This document shows, in pieces, positions 18,697 through 27,228 of a stretch of 64,000 bases of DNA. Every line of letters starts with the position of its first letter. The first letter of the stretch is position 1. The notes under the pieces are model-generated. The model saw only the letters and a program-made list of their open reading frames with translations, had not been told where the DNA came from and searched no databases. This DNA comes from Tubiluchus corallicola (lineage: Eukaryota; Priapulida; Priapulimorpha; Priapulimorphida; Tubiluchidae), in NCBI GenBank assembly GCA_030141605.1, contig JAQGDQ010002403.1, positions 1 to 64,000 of the forward strand. The letters are read 5' to 3'. The position numbers and the translations under genes are program-made.

Positions 18697-20328
18697 TTAC
18701 CTAAAGGAATTTTTTATTAGTTTCTTTTTTCGTTTTCTTTTTGCGAGTTCCACATTTACCCTACGCCCATTAAAATTAGCCTGCCTAAATTTTGGAGGGA
18801 TGTTTGTTGGGGTAGTAGAATCTACTTCAAAAAATGAAAAAGCATGTAGTATATCTATTTTTCCTATGCTTATATTTCCAAGATGATGATTTAAAAGAGT
18901 TAGCAAGGTTTTAGAATTTATCTCATCCTTTAAACCTATATTGATAAAAAATCGGGAATAAAACTTCCTTGATTTGCTCCTTCTTTCACTTTTCTCTCTG
19001 CTCGTAATATTAATGTCGGGTGCATTCTTATAGTAAGACAAAAAGCGATTAAACTCTGCTGATACAAAGTGTTTGATAAGGTCTTCGCGACTTAGCCATT
19101 CCAGTTTTTTATGTATTACAGGCAGATATTTGTCTATCTGCGAATTGTCTACTTCTACCTTTTCTATCTTGTCTATAAGGTTAAATAGCTGCTTTTCACA
19201 TATTTCTTTTCCTAATGGTATTTTGGCTTGTTCAAACTTTTTGCCTATTATTTTTTCTGTCATTCGTATTTTACCCATCTCACGGGTGTGGGCAATAGCA
19301 ATAGAAGTTCCTTTTTTACCGGCTCTTCCTGTCCTTCCACTACGATGAACATAGACTTCTGTTTCATCAGGCAGGTTGTAATTGATAACGTGTGTAAGAT
19401 CATTCACATCTAAACCACGTGCTGCCACATCAGTAGCTACAAGTAGTTGTAAATGTCGGCTTCTGAAACGTTTCATTACGTAGTCGCGCTGTGCTTGCGA
19501 TAGGTCTCCGTGCAAGGCATCTGCATTATAGCCATCTTGCATCAATTTATCTGCTACATCTTTGGTCTCGTGTCGAGTACGACAAAAAACAATACCGTAA
19601 ATATTGGGGTGAATGTCAGCGATACGTTTTAGGGCTATATACCTATGTTTAGCTTGCACCATATAGTAAATATGATTTACATCTTCTGACCCTTTGTTCT
19701 TCCGACCTATGGCTATTTCTGCAGGACTACTCATATATTTCTTGCTGATTTTAGCCACTTCTTGGGGCATAGTAGCAGAGAATAACAGTGTTTGTTTGCT
19801 CTCTGGCGAGGTTTCAAGTATAGCGTCCAAATCATCCGTAAAACCCATAGAAAGCATTTCATCAGCCTCGTCCAATACTAACCATTGTATATTCGAAACT
19901 ACTAATTTCCCTCTTTTTATTAGGTCTAAGGTTCGTCCTGGTGTACCAACTACTATGTGCGAACCTTTTGCTAAGGCTTTTATCTGTGGTTCAATGCTTG
20001 CACCACCATATATAGAGGTTACACAAAAGCCCTTTAAATGCTTTGAATAGTTTCCAATATCCTTACTTATCTGCACACACAGCTCACGTGTAGGGCAGAG
20101 TATGAGTGCTTGCACTTTTTTTGATTGCACATCTATATGATGTAACAAAGGTAGGCCAAAGGCAGCTGTTTTTCCCGTTCCTGTTTGAGCTAAGGTAATT
20201 AAGTCTTTTTTAGAGTCCATTATATGGGCAATGGCTTTTTCCTGTACTGGTGTAGGGGTTTCAAAGCCCAAGCTATCTATCGCTTTTATTATTTCTGGTT
20301 TTAGTCCTGTTTCTTCAAATGTAGCCAT
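18697..20328 (-). CDS. DEAD-box ATP-dependent RNA helicase
   Basis: 543 residues with a complete helicase core: the Q-motif region TPTPVQEKA, motif I AQTGTGKTA (47-55), DEAD (153-156), SAT, VATDVAARGLD and HRSGRTGRAG. The C-terminal part ends in a DbpA-like RNA-binding fold followed by a basic tail (KRKRKKKLIKNSF). It resembles the DeaD/CsdA group that remodels RNA in ribosome assembly and cold adaptation; the exact orthologue is not certain. A TATTTTTG box at 20464-20471 would give a leader of about 130 bases, as is common for cold-shock helicase mRNAs. Confidence 0.93.
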   Translation of the reverse strand: MATFEETGLKPEIIKAIDSLGFETPTPVQEKAIAHIMDSKKDLITLAQTGTGKTAAFGLPLLHHIDVQSKKVQALILCPTRELCVQISKDIGNYSKHLKGFCVTSIYGGASIEPQIKALAKGSHIVVGTPGRTLDLIKRGKLVVSNIQWLVLDEADEMLSMGFTDDLDAILETSPESKQTLLFSATMPQEVAKISKKYMSSPAEIAIGRKNKGSEDVNHIYYMVQAKHRYIALKRIADIHPNIYGIVFCRTRHETKDVADKLMQDGYNADALHGDLSQAQRDYVMKRFRSRHLQLLVATDVAARGLDVNDLTHVINYNLPDETEVYVHRSGRTGRAGKKGTSIAIAHTREMGKIRMTEKIIGKKFEQAKIPLGKEICEKQLFNLIDKIEKVEVDNSQIDKYLPVIHKKLEWLSREDLIKHFVSAEFNRFLSYYKNAPDINITSREKSERRSKSRKFYSRFFINIGLKDEINSKTLLTLLNHHLGNISIGKIDILHAFSFFEVDSTTPTNIPPKFRQANFNGRRVNVELAKRKRKKKLIKNSFR

Positions 20329-20521
20329 AATAATTATTTATTAAACTATTGTCTTCATAAAGCATATAATAAAACCCATCAACCAAATTAAAATTAATAA
20401 AAATAAATGCGGTAAGGGAATTGCAAATAAAAGAATAGTTGTTTATTGTTTCCTAATATACTGCAAAAATAGTGAATATTTATCAATATTGCTTGAAAAC
20501 AGATAAAAAGTATAAAGTTTT

Positions 20522-20551
20522 TGTAACCTAATGGGCTGTTACTGTGTCTAA
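20522..20551 (+). promoter_or_regulatory. Candidate ECF-sigma promoter of the DUF6249/GIN/sigma module
   Basis: TGTAAC (20522-20527) and GTCTAA (20546-20551), 18 bases apart, resemble the GTAAC / CGTC-type -35 and -10 elements of ECF sigma promoters rather than the TAnnTTTG type seen elsewhere here. The start would fall near 20558, about 46 bases before the DUF6249 ATG. GTAAC and GTTAC in this stretch also form a short inverted repeat. Confidence 0.45.
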
Positions 20552-20604
20552 ACAAATAGAGAGTAACATTTTTTAAATATTTAACCTATAAAACATATAA
20601 TACA

Positions 20605-20967
20605 ATGAATGTTAATATACAAGGTATTTTAGGAGCATCAGTGCCATTTGGTTTTTTTGCAATGGTAATATTATCACTGTATTTTTACTTTAGAGCAAAA
20701 ACAAAAGAGCGAACAGCGTTAATTGAAAAACTGGGAGAAGGTGTAGATGTATCTTTTCTACAAAATAAAAAAGATCCTAATGCTTTTCTAAGAAAAGGAG
20801 TGTTTCTTGTAAGCATAGGGCTAGGAGTATTGGCAGGCTATTTTCTGTCCTTTCTTATAGAGGAAGAAAAAGAATTTGCAGCCTATTTTTCAATGATTGC
20901 ATTATTTGCAGGCAGCGGTTTAGTAGCAAGTCGCTTTATTGTTCAAAAACTATCTAAAAAAGAATAG
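20605..20967 (+). CDS. Small inner-membrane protein (DUF6249-like)
   Basis: A 120-residue protein with three predicted membrane spans: about 9-29, 66-84 and 92-111. A short soluble segment (ERTALIEKLGEGVDVSFL) lies between the first two. The layout and the length match the small DUF6249 family found beside ECF sigma factors in Bacteroidota. The function is unknown. It is the first gene after the candidate ECF promoter at 20522-20551 and is followed after 76 bases by the head-GIN protein. Confidence 0.75.
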   Translation: MNVNIQGILGASVPFGFFAMVILSLYFYFRAKTKERTALIEKLGEGVDVSFLQNKKDPNAFLRKGVFLVSIGLGVLAGYFLSFLIEEEKEFAAYFSMIALFAGSGLVASRFIVQKLSKKE

Positions 20968-21043
20968 TAAATGGAAATTAAATGACTAAATTGCAAATGT
21001 GTATTTTTTAATAAAAAGTTTAACCATTAAAATTTCAATAATT

Positions 21044-21817
21044 ATGAAACTAAAAAATAAATTTTTCGCTTTTTTATTTTTCTTATTTACTTGTGTAAGT
21101 ATCTATGCTACTACGAGTAACTCAGAAAAAGAATTTGAACTCAACGCATTTTCCAAAATAGAGGCAAGTGGTGGATACGAAATTATACTTGTACAAGGAG
21201 ATAGGCACTATGTGAAAATATCAGGAAATGAGAAGTTGTTAGAAGCGACAAACATAAGTGTAAGCAATGGGAAATTAATAATAAAAAGGAAGAAGAATAG
21301 TGATAAACTGTTTAAGAAAAATAAAAATAATATTGAAATATATGTAGAGTTTAAGGATATTGACAATATATCTGCATCTGGGGCAGTAAATTTAACTGCC
21401 GACAAGGAACTAACAGCAAATGACCTAAAAGTAAAAACAAGTGGGGCATCAAAAATTAATTTTGTAAAAATAACTGCCAACGATATTGCTGTAGATTGTA
21501 GTGGAGCATCAAATATGAAACTTGATGTTTATGCAAACTCTATAAAGTCAAAAACATCAGGAGCATCAAAAATAGAACTTACAGGAGAAGTACAAAATCA
21601 AAGCATAAATTTATCTGGTGCTAGTCACTATAAAGCTATGGATTTGGTCGGGCAGACTGCTCAAATAAACGTATCAGGAACAAGTAATATAGAATTAAAT
21701 ATAGAACAGGAGATAGATGTTAAAATCAGTGGTACAAGCGACCTGAAATACAAAGGCAATGCCTCCATTGCTAATATTCAAAGTTCAGGTACCTCATCAA
21801 TAAAAAAAATTGAATAA
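21044..21817 (+). CDS. Exported head-GIN domain protein (DUF2807)
   Basis: 257 residues from the ATG at 21044. A GTG 45 bases upstream is in frame, but only the ATG start gives a clean signal peptide (MKLKNKFFAFLFFLFTCVSIYA). The mature part is a repetitive beta-solenoid with recurring SGAS and SGTS turns (for example TSGASKI, SGTSNIEL), typical of the DUF2807 'head GIN' family, which is exported to the periplasm or surface. The role is unknown; the adhesin label in databases is speculative. In this cluster it may be an output or input of the downstream ECF sigma system. Confidence 0.88.
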   Translation: MKLKNKFFAFLFFLFTCVSIYATTSNSEKEFELNAFSKIEASGGYEIILVQGDRHYVKISGNEKLLEATNISVSNGKLIIKRKKNSDKLFKKNKNNIEIYVEFKDIDNISASGAVNLTADKELTANDLKVKTSGASKINFVKITANDIAVDCSGASNMKLDVYANSIKSKTSGASKIELTGEVQNQSINLSGASHYKAMDLVGQTAQINVSGTSNIELNIEQEIDVKISGTSDLKYKGNASIANIQSSGTSSIKKIE

Positions 21818-21838
21818 AAAGGATTGTTAATGTTAAAG

Positions 21839-21870
21839 AATTAAAAATGGGTAATTACTCATCTTTAATT
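21839..21870. promoter_or_regulatory. Long imperfect palindrome before the ECF sigma gene
   Basis: A 32-base palindrome centred on GTAATTAC: the arms AATTAAA and TTTAATT, plus ATG/CAT, pair with only one mismatch and one wobble. It starts 21 bases past the GIN stop and ends 10 bases before the sigma-factor ATG. It could be a dyad operator, or a hairpin that trims or attenuates the mRNA between the two genes. No U-tract follows. Confidence 0.5.
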
Positions 21871-21880
21871 AAGAAAATTT

Positions 21881-22441
21881 ATGGACGAAACATACCTTCG
21901 CAAAGTAAAAGAAGGTGATACAAATGCTTTTAAATACTTTGTGGATAAATATAAAGATATGGCGTTCTCTATTGCAGTTAGCATAGTAAAAGACAAAGAA
22001 ACAGCAGAAGAAGCAGTACAGGACGCCTTTATGAAAGTATACAAGAATTTAAGCAAGTTTCAAAAAAAGTCTAAATTTTCTACTTGGTTGTACAAAATAG
22101 TAGTGAATGAGGCATTACGAGCTATTGGCAAAAAAAAATTACAACAAGTAAATATAGATAGCAGGGAGGTAGACTTAGATATTTCAGTAATAAACAACTC
22201 TATCTCAATGTTAAAAGAAGAGGAACAGAGAAAACACATCAACGAGGTTTTACTGAAATTACCCACCAATGAGAGCCTGCTACTTCGTTTATACTACTTA
22301 GAAGAAAAAAACATTGATGAAATAAAAGAAATTACAAGTCTTAAAAATTCAAATATTAAAGTAACTTTGCATAGAGCAAGAAAAAACTTTTATCATCAGC
22401 TGGCAAAAGTATTGAAACACGAAATGGAATATCTGCTATGA
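21881..22441 (+). CDS. ECF-type RNA polymerase sigma factor
   Basis: 186 residues with sigma region 2 at about 10-75 (FKYFVDKYKDMAFSIAVSIV ... AEEAVQDAFMKVYKN, then FSTWLYKIVVNEALR) and region 4 at about 115-175 (LLLRLYYLEEKNIDEIKEIT ... NIKVTLHRARKNF). It would direct polymerase to a dedicated promoter set, plausibly including the one at 20522-20551. Its stop overlaps the next gene by 4 bases (ATGA), the usual sign of coupling to a sigma partner. Confidence 0.93.
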   Translation: MDETYLRKVKEGDTNAFKYFVDKYKDMAFSIAVSIVKDKETAEEAVQDAFMKVYKNLSKFQKKSKFSTWLYKIVVNEALRAIGKKKLQQVNIDSREVDLDISVINNSISMLKEEEQRKHINEVLLKLPTNESLLLRLYYLEEKNIDEIKEITSLKNSNIKVTLHRARKNFYHQLAKVLKHEMEYLL

Positions 22442-22800
22442 AAGAAAAGGATGCTGACATAAGAAAACTACTAAAAAAAAGCTTGTTAAAAACTCCATCG
22501 GATGATTTTAGCAAGCAAGTAATGGATAAAATACTTGCAGAAAGCCAAATTCAAAAAAATGTTACTTCAGATATTAAACTATCGTGGCTGTTTATTATTT
22601 TATCATTTTTATTAACTCCATTTATCCCAGATATAATCATCAAAAGCCTACAATATCTCCCCCAAGTAAATAACATAGTGGATAAATACCATAATATTAT
22701 AACCCCTTTTTTGATTTGCCTTATCTGTGCTTTCATTCTATTACAGATAGAACGACTGATAAACTTTAAAAAACATAAAGCCATCACATCCTTTTTTTAA
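22438..22800 (+). CDS. Membrane protein coupled to the ECF sigma factor (possible anti-sigma)
   Basis: 120 residues with a soluble N-terminal segment (about 1-45, KLLKKSLLKTPSDDFSKQVMDKIL) and two membrane spans at about 48-66 and 89-106. The 4-base overlap with the sigma gene and the topology fit an anti-sigma or sigma-modulating membrane protein. The LxxPxxDFxxxVMxKI segment is reminiscent of small Bacteroidota membrane proteins found behind sigma factors. No zinc-binding HxxxCxxC motif of ZAS anti-sigma factors is present, so the role is inferred from position only. Confidence 0.7.
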   Translation: MKEKDADIRKLLKKSLLKTPSDDFSKQVMDKILAESQIQKNVTSDIKLSWLFIILSFLLTPFIPDIIIKSLQYLPQVNNIVDKYHNIITPFLICLICAFILLQIERLINFKKHKAITSFF

Positions 22801-22847
22801 ACCTTATTTTTATATTTTTGTAGTATGAAACAATACTATAAAATGAG

Positions 22848-24188
22848 ATGGATATAGCAAGTAAGAACAGTCCTCAACTTTTCATAGAAACTTACGGATG
22901 TCAAATGAATGTGAACGACAGTGAGATAGTAGCTTCACTAATGCAGAAAGAAGGCTATCAACTGACAAAGCAAGTGGAAGATGCTGACCTTATATTCGTA
23001 AATACCTGCTCAGTAAGGGACAATGCAGAACAAAGAGTAAGAGGACGTTTGGGCTATTTCAAACAATTGAAGGGTAAAAAACCTGCACTATTAGTAGGTG
23101 TAATGGGATGTATGGCAGAGCGTTTGAAAGAGAAGCTATTAGAAGAAGAAAAAATAGTAGATATTGTAGTAGGGCCTGATGCTTATCGCGACCTGCCTAA
23201 ACTTGTGAATGAAGCAGAAGCAGGACAAAAGGCAGTAAACGTACTTTTATCACGCGAAGAGACCTATGCTGATGTAAGCCCTGTAAGGTATGCCTCCAAT
23301 GGCGTGTCGGCTTTTGTATCTATCACACGTGGATGCGATAATATGTGTTCGTTTTGTGTAGTACCTTTCACCCGTGGACGTGAACGTAGTCGTAACCCAC
23401 AGTCTATACTGCAAGAAGTAAAAGACCTCATTAGCAGCGGTTACAAAGAAGTAACTCTACTAGGACAAAATGTAGATAAATATAACTGGGAGGATAAAGT
23501 AAAGTTTGCAAATTTACTAGAACAAATAGCACAACTTAGCCCACAATTGCGTGTGCGGTTTTCTACTTCTTATCCGCAGGATATGACTGATGAAGTGCTG
23601 CATACTATGGCTAAATATAATAACATTTGCAAATACATACATCTACCTGCACAAGCAGGGAGTAGCACTATGCTTGAGCGTATGAAGCGTGGCTATACAC
23701 GTGAATGGTATTTGAAACGTATAAAAACAATACATAAAATTGTGCCTGACTGTGCTGTGTCGTCAGATTTTATTGCAGGCTTTTGTGGCGAGACGGAAGA
23801 AGAACATCAACAAACACTTAGTTTGATGGAAGAGGTGAGATTTGATTATTCGTATATGTTTAAATACTCCGAACGCCCCAATACTTATGCACACAGAAGG
23901 TACAAAGATGATGTAGCAGAGAAGATAAAACAACGTAGATTAGAAGAAATCATCAAATTACAAAATCGTTTGTCATTGGAAAGCAACCAAAAAGACATAG
24001 GCAAAATTTTTGAAGTGCTGGTAGAAGGTGTGTCTAAAAAATCAGAAGAGAGCTTGTATGGACGCAACTCGCAAAATAAAGCTATTATATTTCCTAAGGG
24101 AAGCGAAAAGGTGGGCGACTATGTGCAAGTACAAATAACTGACTGCACACAAGCTACCTTGAAGGGAGATATAATACTTGAAAATTAA
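22848..24188 (+). CDS. miaB: tRNA-2-methylthio-N6-dimethylallyladenosine synthase
   Basis: A 446-residue radical-SAM methylthiotransferase that adds the 2-methylthio group to i6A37 of tRNAs reading UNN codons. The N-terminal UPF0004 domain holds the auxiliary cluster cysteines Cys18 (YGCQMN), Cys54 ([10 protein letters not shown]) and Cys88 (MGCMAERL). The SAM cluster is Cys163, Cys167 and Cys170 ([10 protein letters not shown]). A TRAM domain closes the C-terminus. A TATTTTTG box at 22813-22820 lies 27 bases upstream. It converges on argS. Confidence 0.96.
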   Translation: MDIASKNSPQLFIETYGCQMNVNDSEIVASLMQKEGYQLTKQVEDADLIFVNTCSVRDNAEQRVRGRLGYFKQLKGKKPALLVGVMGCMAERLKEKLLEEEKIVDIVVGPDAYRDLPKLVNEAEAGQKAVNVLLSREETYADVSPVRYASNGVSAFVSITRGCDNMCSFCVVPFTRGRERSRNPQSILQEVKDLISSGYKEVTLLGQNVDKYNWEDKVKFANLLEQIAQLSPQLRVRFSTSYPQDMTDEVLHTMAKYNNICKYIHLPAQAGSSTMLERMKRGYTREWYLKRIKTIHKIVPDCAVSSDFIAGFCGETEEEHQQTLSLMEEVRFDYSYMFKYSERPNTYAHRRYKDDVAEKIKQRRLEEIIKLQNRLSLESNQKDIGKIFEVLVEGVSKKSEESLYGRNSQNKAIIFPKGSEKVGDYVQVQITDCTQATLKGDIILEN

Positions 24189-24194
24189 CAACTA

Positions 24195-24219
24195 AGAGAC
24201 TATTAGACTTTAGTTCTCT
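24195..24219. terminator. Weak hairpin between convergent miaB and argS
   Basis: AGAGACTA (24195-24202) can pair with TAGTTCTCT (24211-24219) with one bulged base and an 8-base loop. No U-tract is obvious on either strand, so this is only a weak candidate. Confidence 0.25.
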
Positions 24220-24232
24220 GATATTAAACACC

Positions 24233-26023
24233 TTACATTCTTTGTGGCACGTCGATGCCAAGTAGAGACATTGCATTTTTTATGTTTCTGCCAACTTGCT
24301 CGGATAGCTTGAGGCGTATGGCTTGCAGGTCTTCATCAGTTTCCTTCATTATAGGATATTGGTGATAGAAGTGGTTGTAGTCTTTGGCAAGCTCGTAGGT
24401 ATAATTGGCTATCAATGCAGGGCTAAGGTTATCTCCTGCTTCTTTGATGACTTCTTCCATTTCGCTAATACGTTGTATTAGTTGGCACTTTTCAGGAGTT
24501 AAGTCTTTTGCAGTAGACAATACATCAGGTGGGGTTATATGGCCTTGAGCTTTTCGTATGACCGACTGTATGCGAGCATAGGTATATTGTATGAACGAAC
24601 CCGTGTTGCCATTGAAATCGATAGACTCCTTCGGGTTAAAAAGCATTGTTTTTTTAGGGTCTACTTTTAGTATAAAATACTTGAGACTACCCAGTGCTAT
24701 AGTTTCATATATTTTCTGTTTTTCTTTATTTGTATAGCCTTCTAACTTACCTAGTTCTTCAGATATTTGTTGTGCTGTAGCTATCATTTCATCTACAAGG
24801 TCGTCCGCATCTACTACAGTTCCTTCACGCGACTTCATTTTTCCTTCGGGCAGTTCTACCATCCCGTAAGAAAGATGCTCTATCTTATTGTACCATGCAT
24901 AGCCCAGTTTCTTTAATACAAGCGACAACACTTTGAAATGATATTCTTGCTCATTGCCTACTACATATATATGCTTATCTATGTTGAACTCTTCAAACCG
25001 CATCAGTGCAGTTCCCACGTCTTGTGTCATATATACGGACGTACCATCAGAACGAAGCAATAACTTTTCATCCAAACCACTGTCAGTAAGATCAGCCCAA
25101 ATAGAGTTGTCTTTTTTCTGAAACAACACTTCTTTTTTTAAGCCCTTCATTACTACGTCCTTGCCGTACTTGTAGGTTTCAGACTCGAAATATACTTTAT
25201 CAAAATCTACTCCCAATTTTTTATATGATAAATCAAAGCCATCCAAAACCCAACTATTCATCATCTTCCATAGTTTTAAGGTGTCAGGGTCTCCTGCTTC
25301 CCACTGGCGCAACATTTGCTGTGCTTCTCTCAGTATAGGTGCTTCTTTTTCGGCTTGTTCTTTGGATGTACCCTGTGCTATGAGCTTGGCGACCTCTTTC
25401 TTATATTCCTGATCGAAACGAACATAATATTTTCCTACAAGATGATCGCCCTTAACACCTGTACTTTGAGGAGTTTCACCATTACCATAGCGTTGCCACG
25501 CCAGCATAGACTTACATATATGTATGCCCCTGTCATTTACCAAATTAACTTTGATAACCTTATTGCTATTGGCTCTAAGTATTTGTGCAATAGAATAACC
25601 AAGTATATTGTTGCGAATATGTCCAAGATGTAAAGGCTTATTGGTATTGGGGGAAGAATATTCTATCATCATTCTTTGTGGTGTAGGATTATCTATTTTA
25701 AGCCCAAAATCACTGTTCTCAATGATTTTATTGAGGGTTTCTATCCAAAATACAGAGGTGAAAGTAAGATTGAGAAAACCTTTTACAGTATTGTGGTTGG
25801 CTATAATGTGAGTATCTTTTTTCAGTTGCGCAACTATATCGTTTGCAGTGTCTTCAGGAGACTTGCGGGAGAGTTTAAGCAGCGGAAATACTACAAGTGT
25901 AAGGTCGCCTGTGAATTCTTTACGTGTTTTTTGTATCTGTACTTGCTCAAAACTGGGTGTTTTATCATATATTGTTTCTATCGTTTTTACAACGATATCC
26001 AATAAATATCTTTTAATGTTCAT
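24233..26023 (-). CDS. argS: Arginyl-tRNA synthetase
   Basis: A 596-residue class I synthetase charging tRNA-Arg. The N-terminal Add1 domain is followed by the HIGH motif in NTNKPLHLGHIRNN (about 127-140). As in many ArgRS, the KMSKS loop is degenerate: the segment GKMKSREGTVVDADDL serves here. The anticodon-binding all-alpha domain ends in NAMSLLGIDVPQRM, a typical C-terminus. A TAAATTTG box at 26046-26053 is the likely -7 element. The gene stands alone. Confidence 0.96.
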   Translation of the reverse strand: MNIKRYLLDIVVKTIETIYDKTPSFEQVQIQKTRKEFTGDLTLVVFPLLKLSRKSPEDTANDIVAQLKKDTHIIANHNTVKGFLNLTFTSVFWIETLNKIIENSDFGLKIDNPTPQRMMIEYSSPNTNKPLHLGHIRNNILGYSIAQILRANSNKVIKVNLVNDRGIHICKSMLAWQRYGNGETPQSTGVKGDHLVGKYYVRFDQEYKKEVAKLIAQGTSKEQAEKEAPILREAQQMLRQWEAGDPDTLKLWKMMNSWVLDGFDLSYKKLGVDFDKVYFESETYKYGKDVVMKGLKKEVLFQKKDNSIWADLTDSGLDEKLLLRSDGTSVYMTQDVGTALMRFEEFNIDKHIYVVGNEQEYHFKVLSLVLKKLGYAWYNKIEHLSYGMVELPEGKMKSREGTVVDADDLVDEMIATAQQISEELGKLEGYTNKEKQKIYETIALGSLKYFILKVDPKKTMLFNPKESIDFNGNTGSFIQYTYARIQSVIRKAQGHITPPDVLSTAKDLTPEKCQLIQRISEMEEVIKEAGDNLSPALIANYTYELAKDYNHFYHQYPIMKETDEDLQAIRLKLSEQVGRNIKNAMSLLGIDVPQRM

Positions 26024-26406
26024 AATCTTGTGTATTTAAGGAGGGCAAATTTAATAAAAATGAAGGTAATTATATTTTTATAATAAGTATTTGCTAAGAT
26101 TTGTTATAAAGGAATTATCACAAAATGTATAATATTTAGTGAAAACACAACGTTATACACTATAAGAATTTCTTTCAATTTCTTTTAAATAAAAGAAAAT
26201 AGAATTTATTAAAATGTAAAGTTAATGTAAAGTTTGACGAATATTTTCAACCCTATAAAACTTGTTAATCTCTGAAAATCAGCAATTACAAGAATTTCAT
26301 AAAAAAAATAATTCATTTTGTTGAAAACTTTTTTTGCACAGATTACATTTTTAATATTTATTTGACTGTTGAAACCAGTTTTTATTAACCTAAAAAAATT
26401 AAATCA
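26024..26406. other. 383-base gap between divergent argS and the LytTR regulator
   Basis: AT-rich, with no coding frame that I trust. It holds the argS -7 box (26046-26053), an 11-base-spaced direct repeat TGTAAAGTT (26215-26223 and 26226-26234) and two copies of TGTTGAAA (26319-26326 and 26367-26374) closer to the regulator gene. The repeats are candidate binding sites for the LytTR protein itself. Confidence 0.4.
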
Positions 26407-27108
26407 ATGAAATGTATAATCATCGATGATGATAAACTCGTTATTAAGGTACTTGAGGAGTTCATCAAAAAAACGGAATCTTTAGAGTTAGTAGCTTCTT
26501 TTACTAACCCTATTACTGCAGTTAATTTTATAGAAACAAGAAAGGATATAAACTGTATCTTTTTAGACATAGAAATGCCTGAAATGAGCGGTTTAGAAAT
26601 TCTAGAAACTTACAAAAAACTACCTAACATTATTATTATATCCTCTAAGGGAGGATATGCCTTTGATGTGTTTGACTATAAAGTTGCAGATTATCTTCTA
26701 AAACCTATTACATATAGCAAGTTTTTAAAAGCAGTAAATAAGACTTGGGATGTAGAGACAAAAAATGAACTGGGAAAAGAAAATGATGAAATTTACATCA
26801 AAGTAAGCGGTTCATTAGTAAAGTTAAAATACGAAGATATTTATTTTGTAGAAGCTTTAGAAAATTATGTAGTTGTCAATACTTATGATATAAAATATAC
26901 TATACACTTCACGATGAAATCAATTGAGAAAAAAGTGGAGTCTAATAAACTAACAAGAATACATAGGTCTTATATAGTTAATACTAGTAGGATAGATTAT
27001 ATAGAGGACAATTCTGTAGTATTAAAAATGCAAAGAGGAACGAAAATAATACCTATTGGAAAATCTTATAAAGAAAATTTTATCAACAACATCAACGTAA
27101 TTAGCTAA
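26407..27108 (+). CDS. LytTR-family response regulator
   Basis: 233 residues. The receiver domain (1-115) has the acidic triad Asp7-Asp8-Asp9, the phosphoacceptor Asp54 in FLDIEMPEMSG and the lysine of LLKPI. The LytTR DNA-binding domain (about 135-230) has YIKVSGSLVKLKYEDIYFVE, NYVVV and LTRIHRSYIVN. It is an orphan: no LytS-type histidine kinase gene lies nearby. LytTR proteins bind paired direct repeats, and candidates lie in the long upstream region. A strong terminator (27134-27169) follows the gene. Confidence 0.92.
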   Translation: MKCIIIDDDKLVIKVLEEFIKKTESLELVASFTNPITAVNFIETRKDINCIFLDIEMPEMSGLEILETYKKLPNIIIISSKGGYAFDVFDYKVADYLLKPITYSKFLKAVNKTWDVETKNELGKENDEIYIKVSGSLVKLKYEDIYFVEALENYVVVNTYDIKYTIHFTMKSIEKKVESNKLTRIHRSYIVNTSRIDYIEDNSVVLKMQRGTKIIPIGKSYKENFINNINVIS

Positions 27109-27133
27109 ATATATTAATTTTAAACATAAAAAT

Positions 27134-27169
27134 AAAAAAGGTTGGGAAGTAATTTTCTCAGCCTTTTTT
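27134..27169 (+). terminator. Rho-independent terminator after the LytTR regulator
   Basis: AAAAAAGGTTGGGAA (27134-27148) pairs with TTCTCAGCCTTTTTT (27155-27169) through 15 pairs, two of them G-T, with a 6-base loop and a run of six T at the 3' side. The last T is also the first base of the next gene's TATCTTTG promoter box. Confidence 0.75.
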
Positions 27170-27176
27170 ATCTTTG
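27169..27176 (+). promoter_or_regulatory. -7 box of the unknown exported protein gene
   Basis: TATCTTTG is a perfect TAnnTTTG match, directly abutting the preceding terminator. The nearest TTG upstream (27142-27144) is 24 bases away, slightly too far. The start would be near 27182, about 47 bases before the GTG start. Confidence 0.5.
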
Positions 27177-27228
27177 TATCTAAGATTGATACAGAATAAG
27201 TTTCTTAAAACATATAATTAGATACACT

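Noticed and set aside
20341-20379. A 12-codon frame in the leader of the DEAD-box helicase gene
   Set aside because: Too short and AT-rich to distinguish from chance, and it does not overlap the helicase start.
20999-21043. An upstream GTG start for the head-GIN protein
   Set aside because: The 15 extra residues would sit before a perfect signal peptide starting at ATG 21044.
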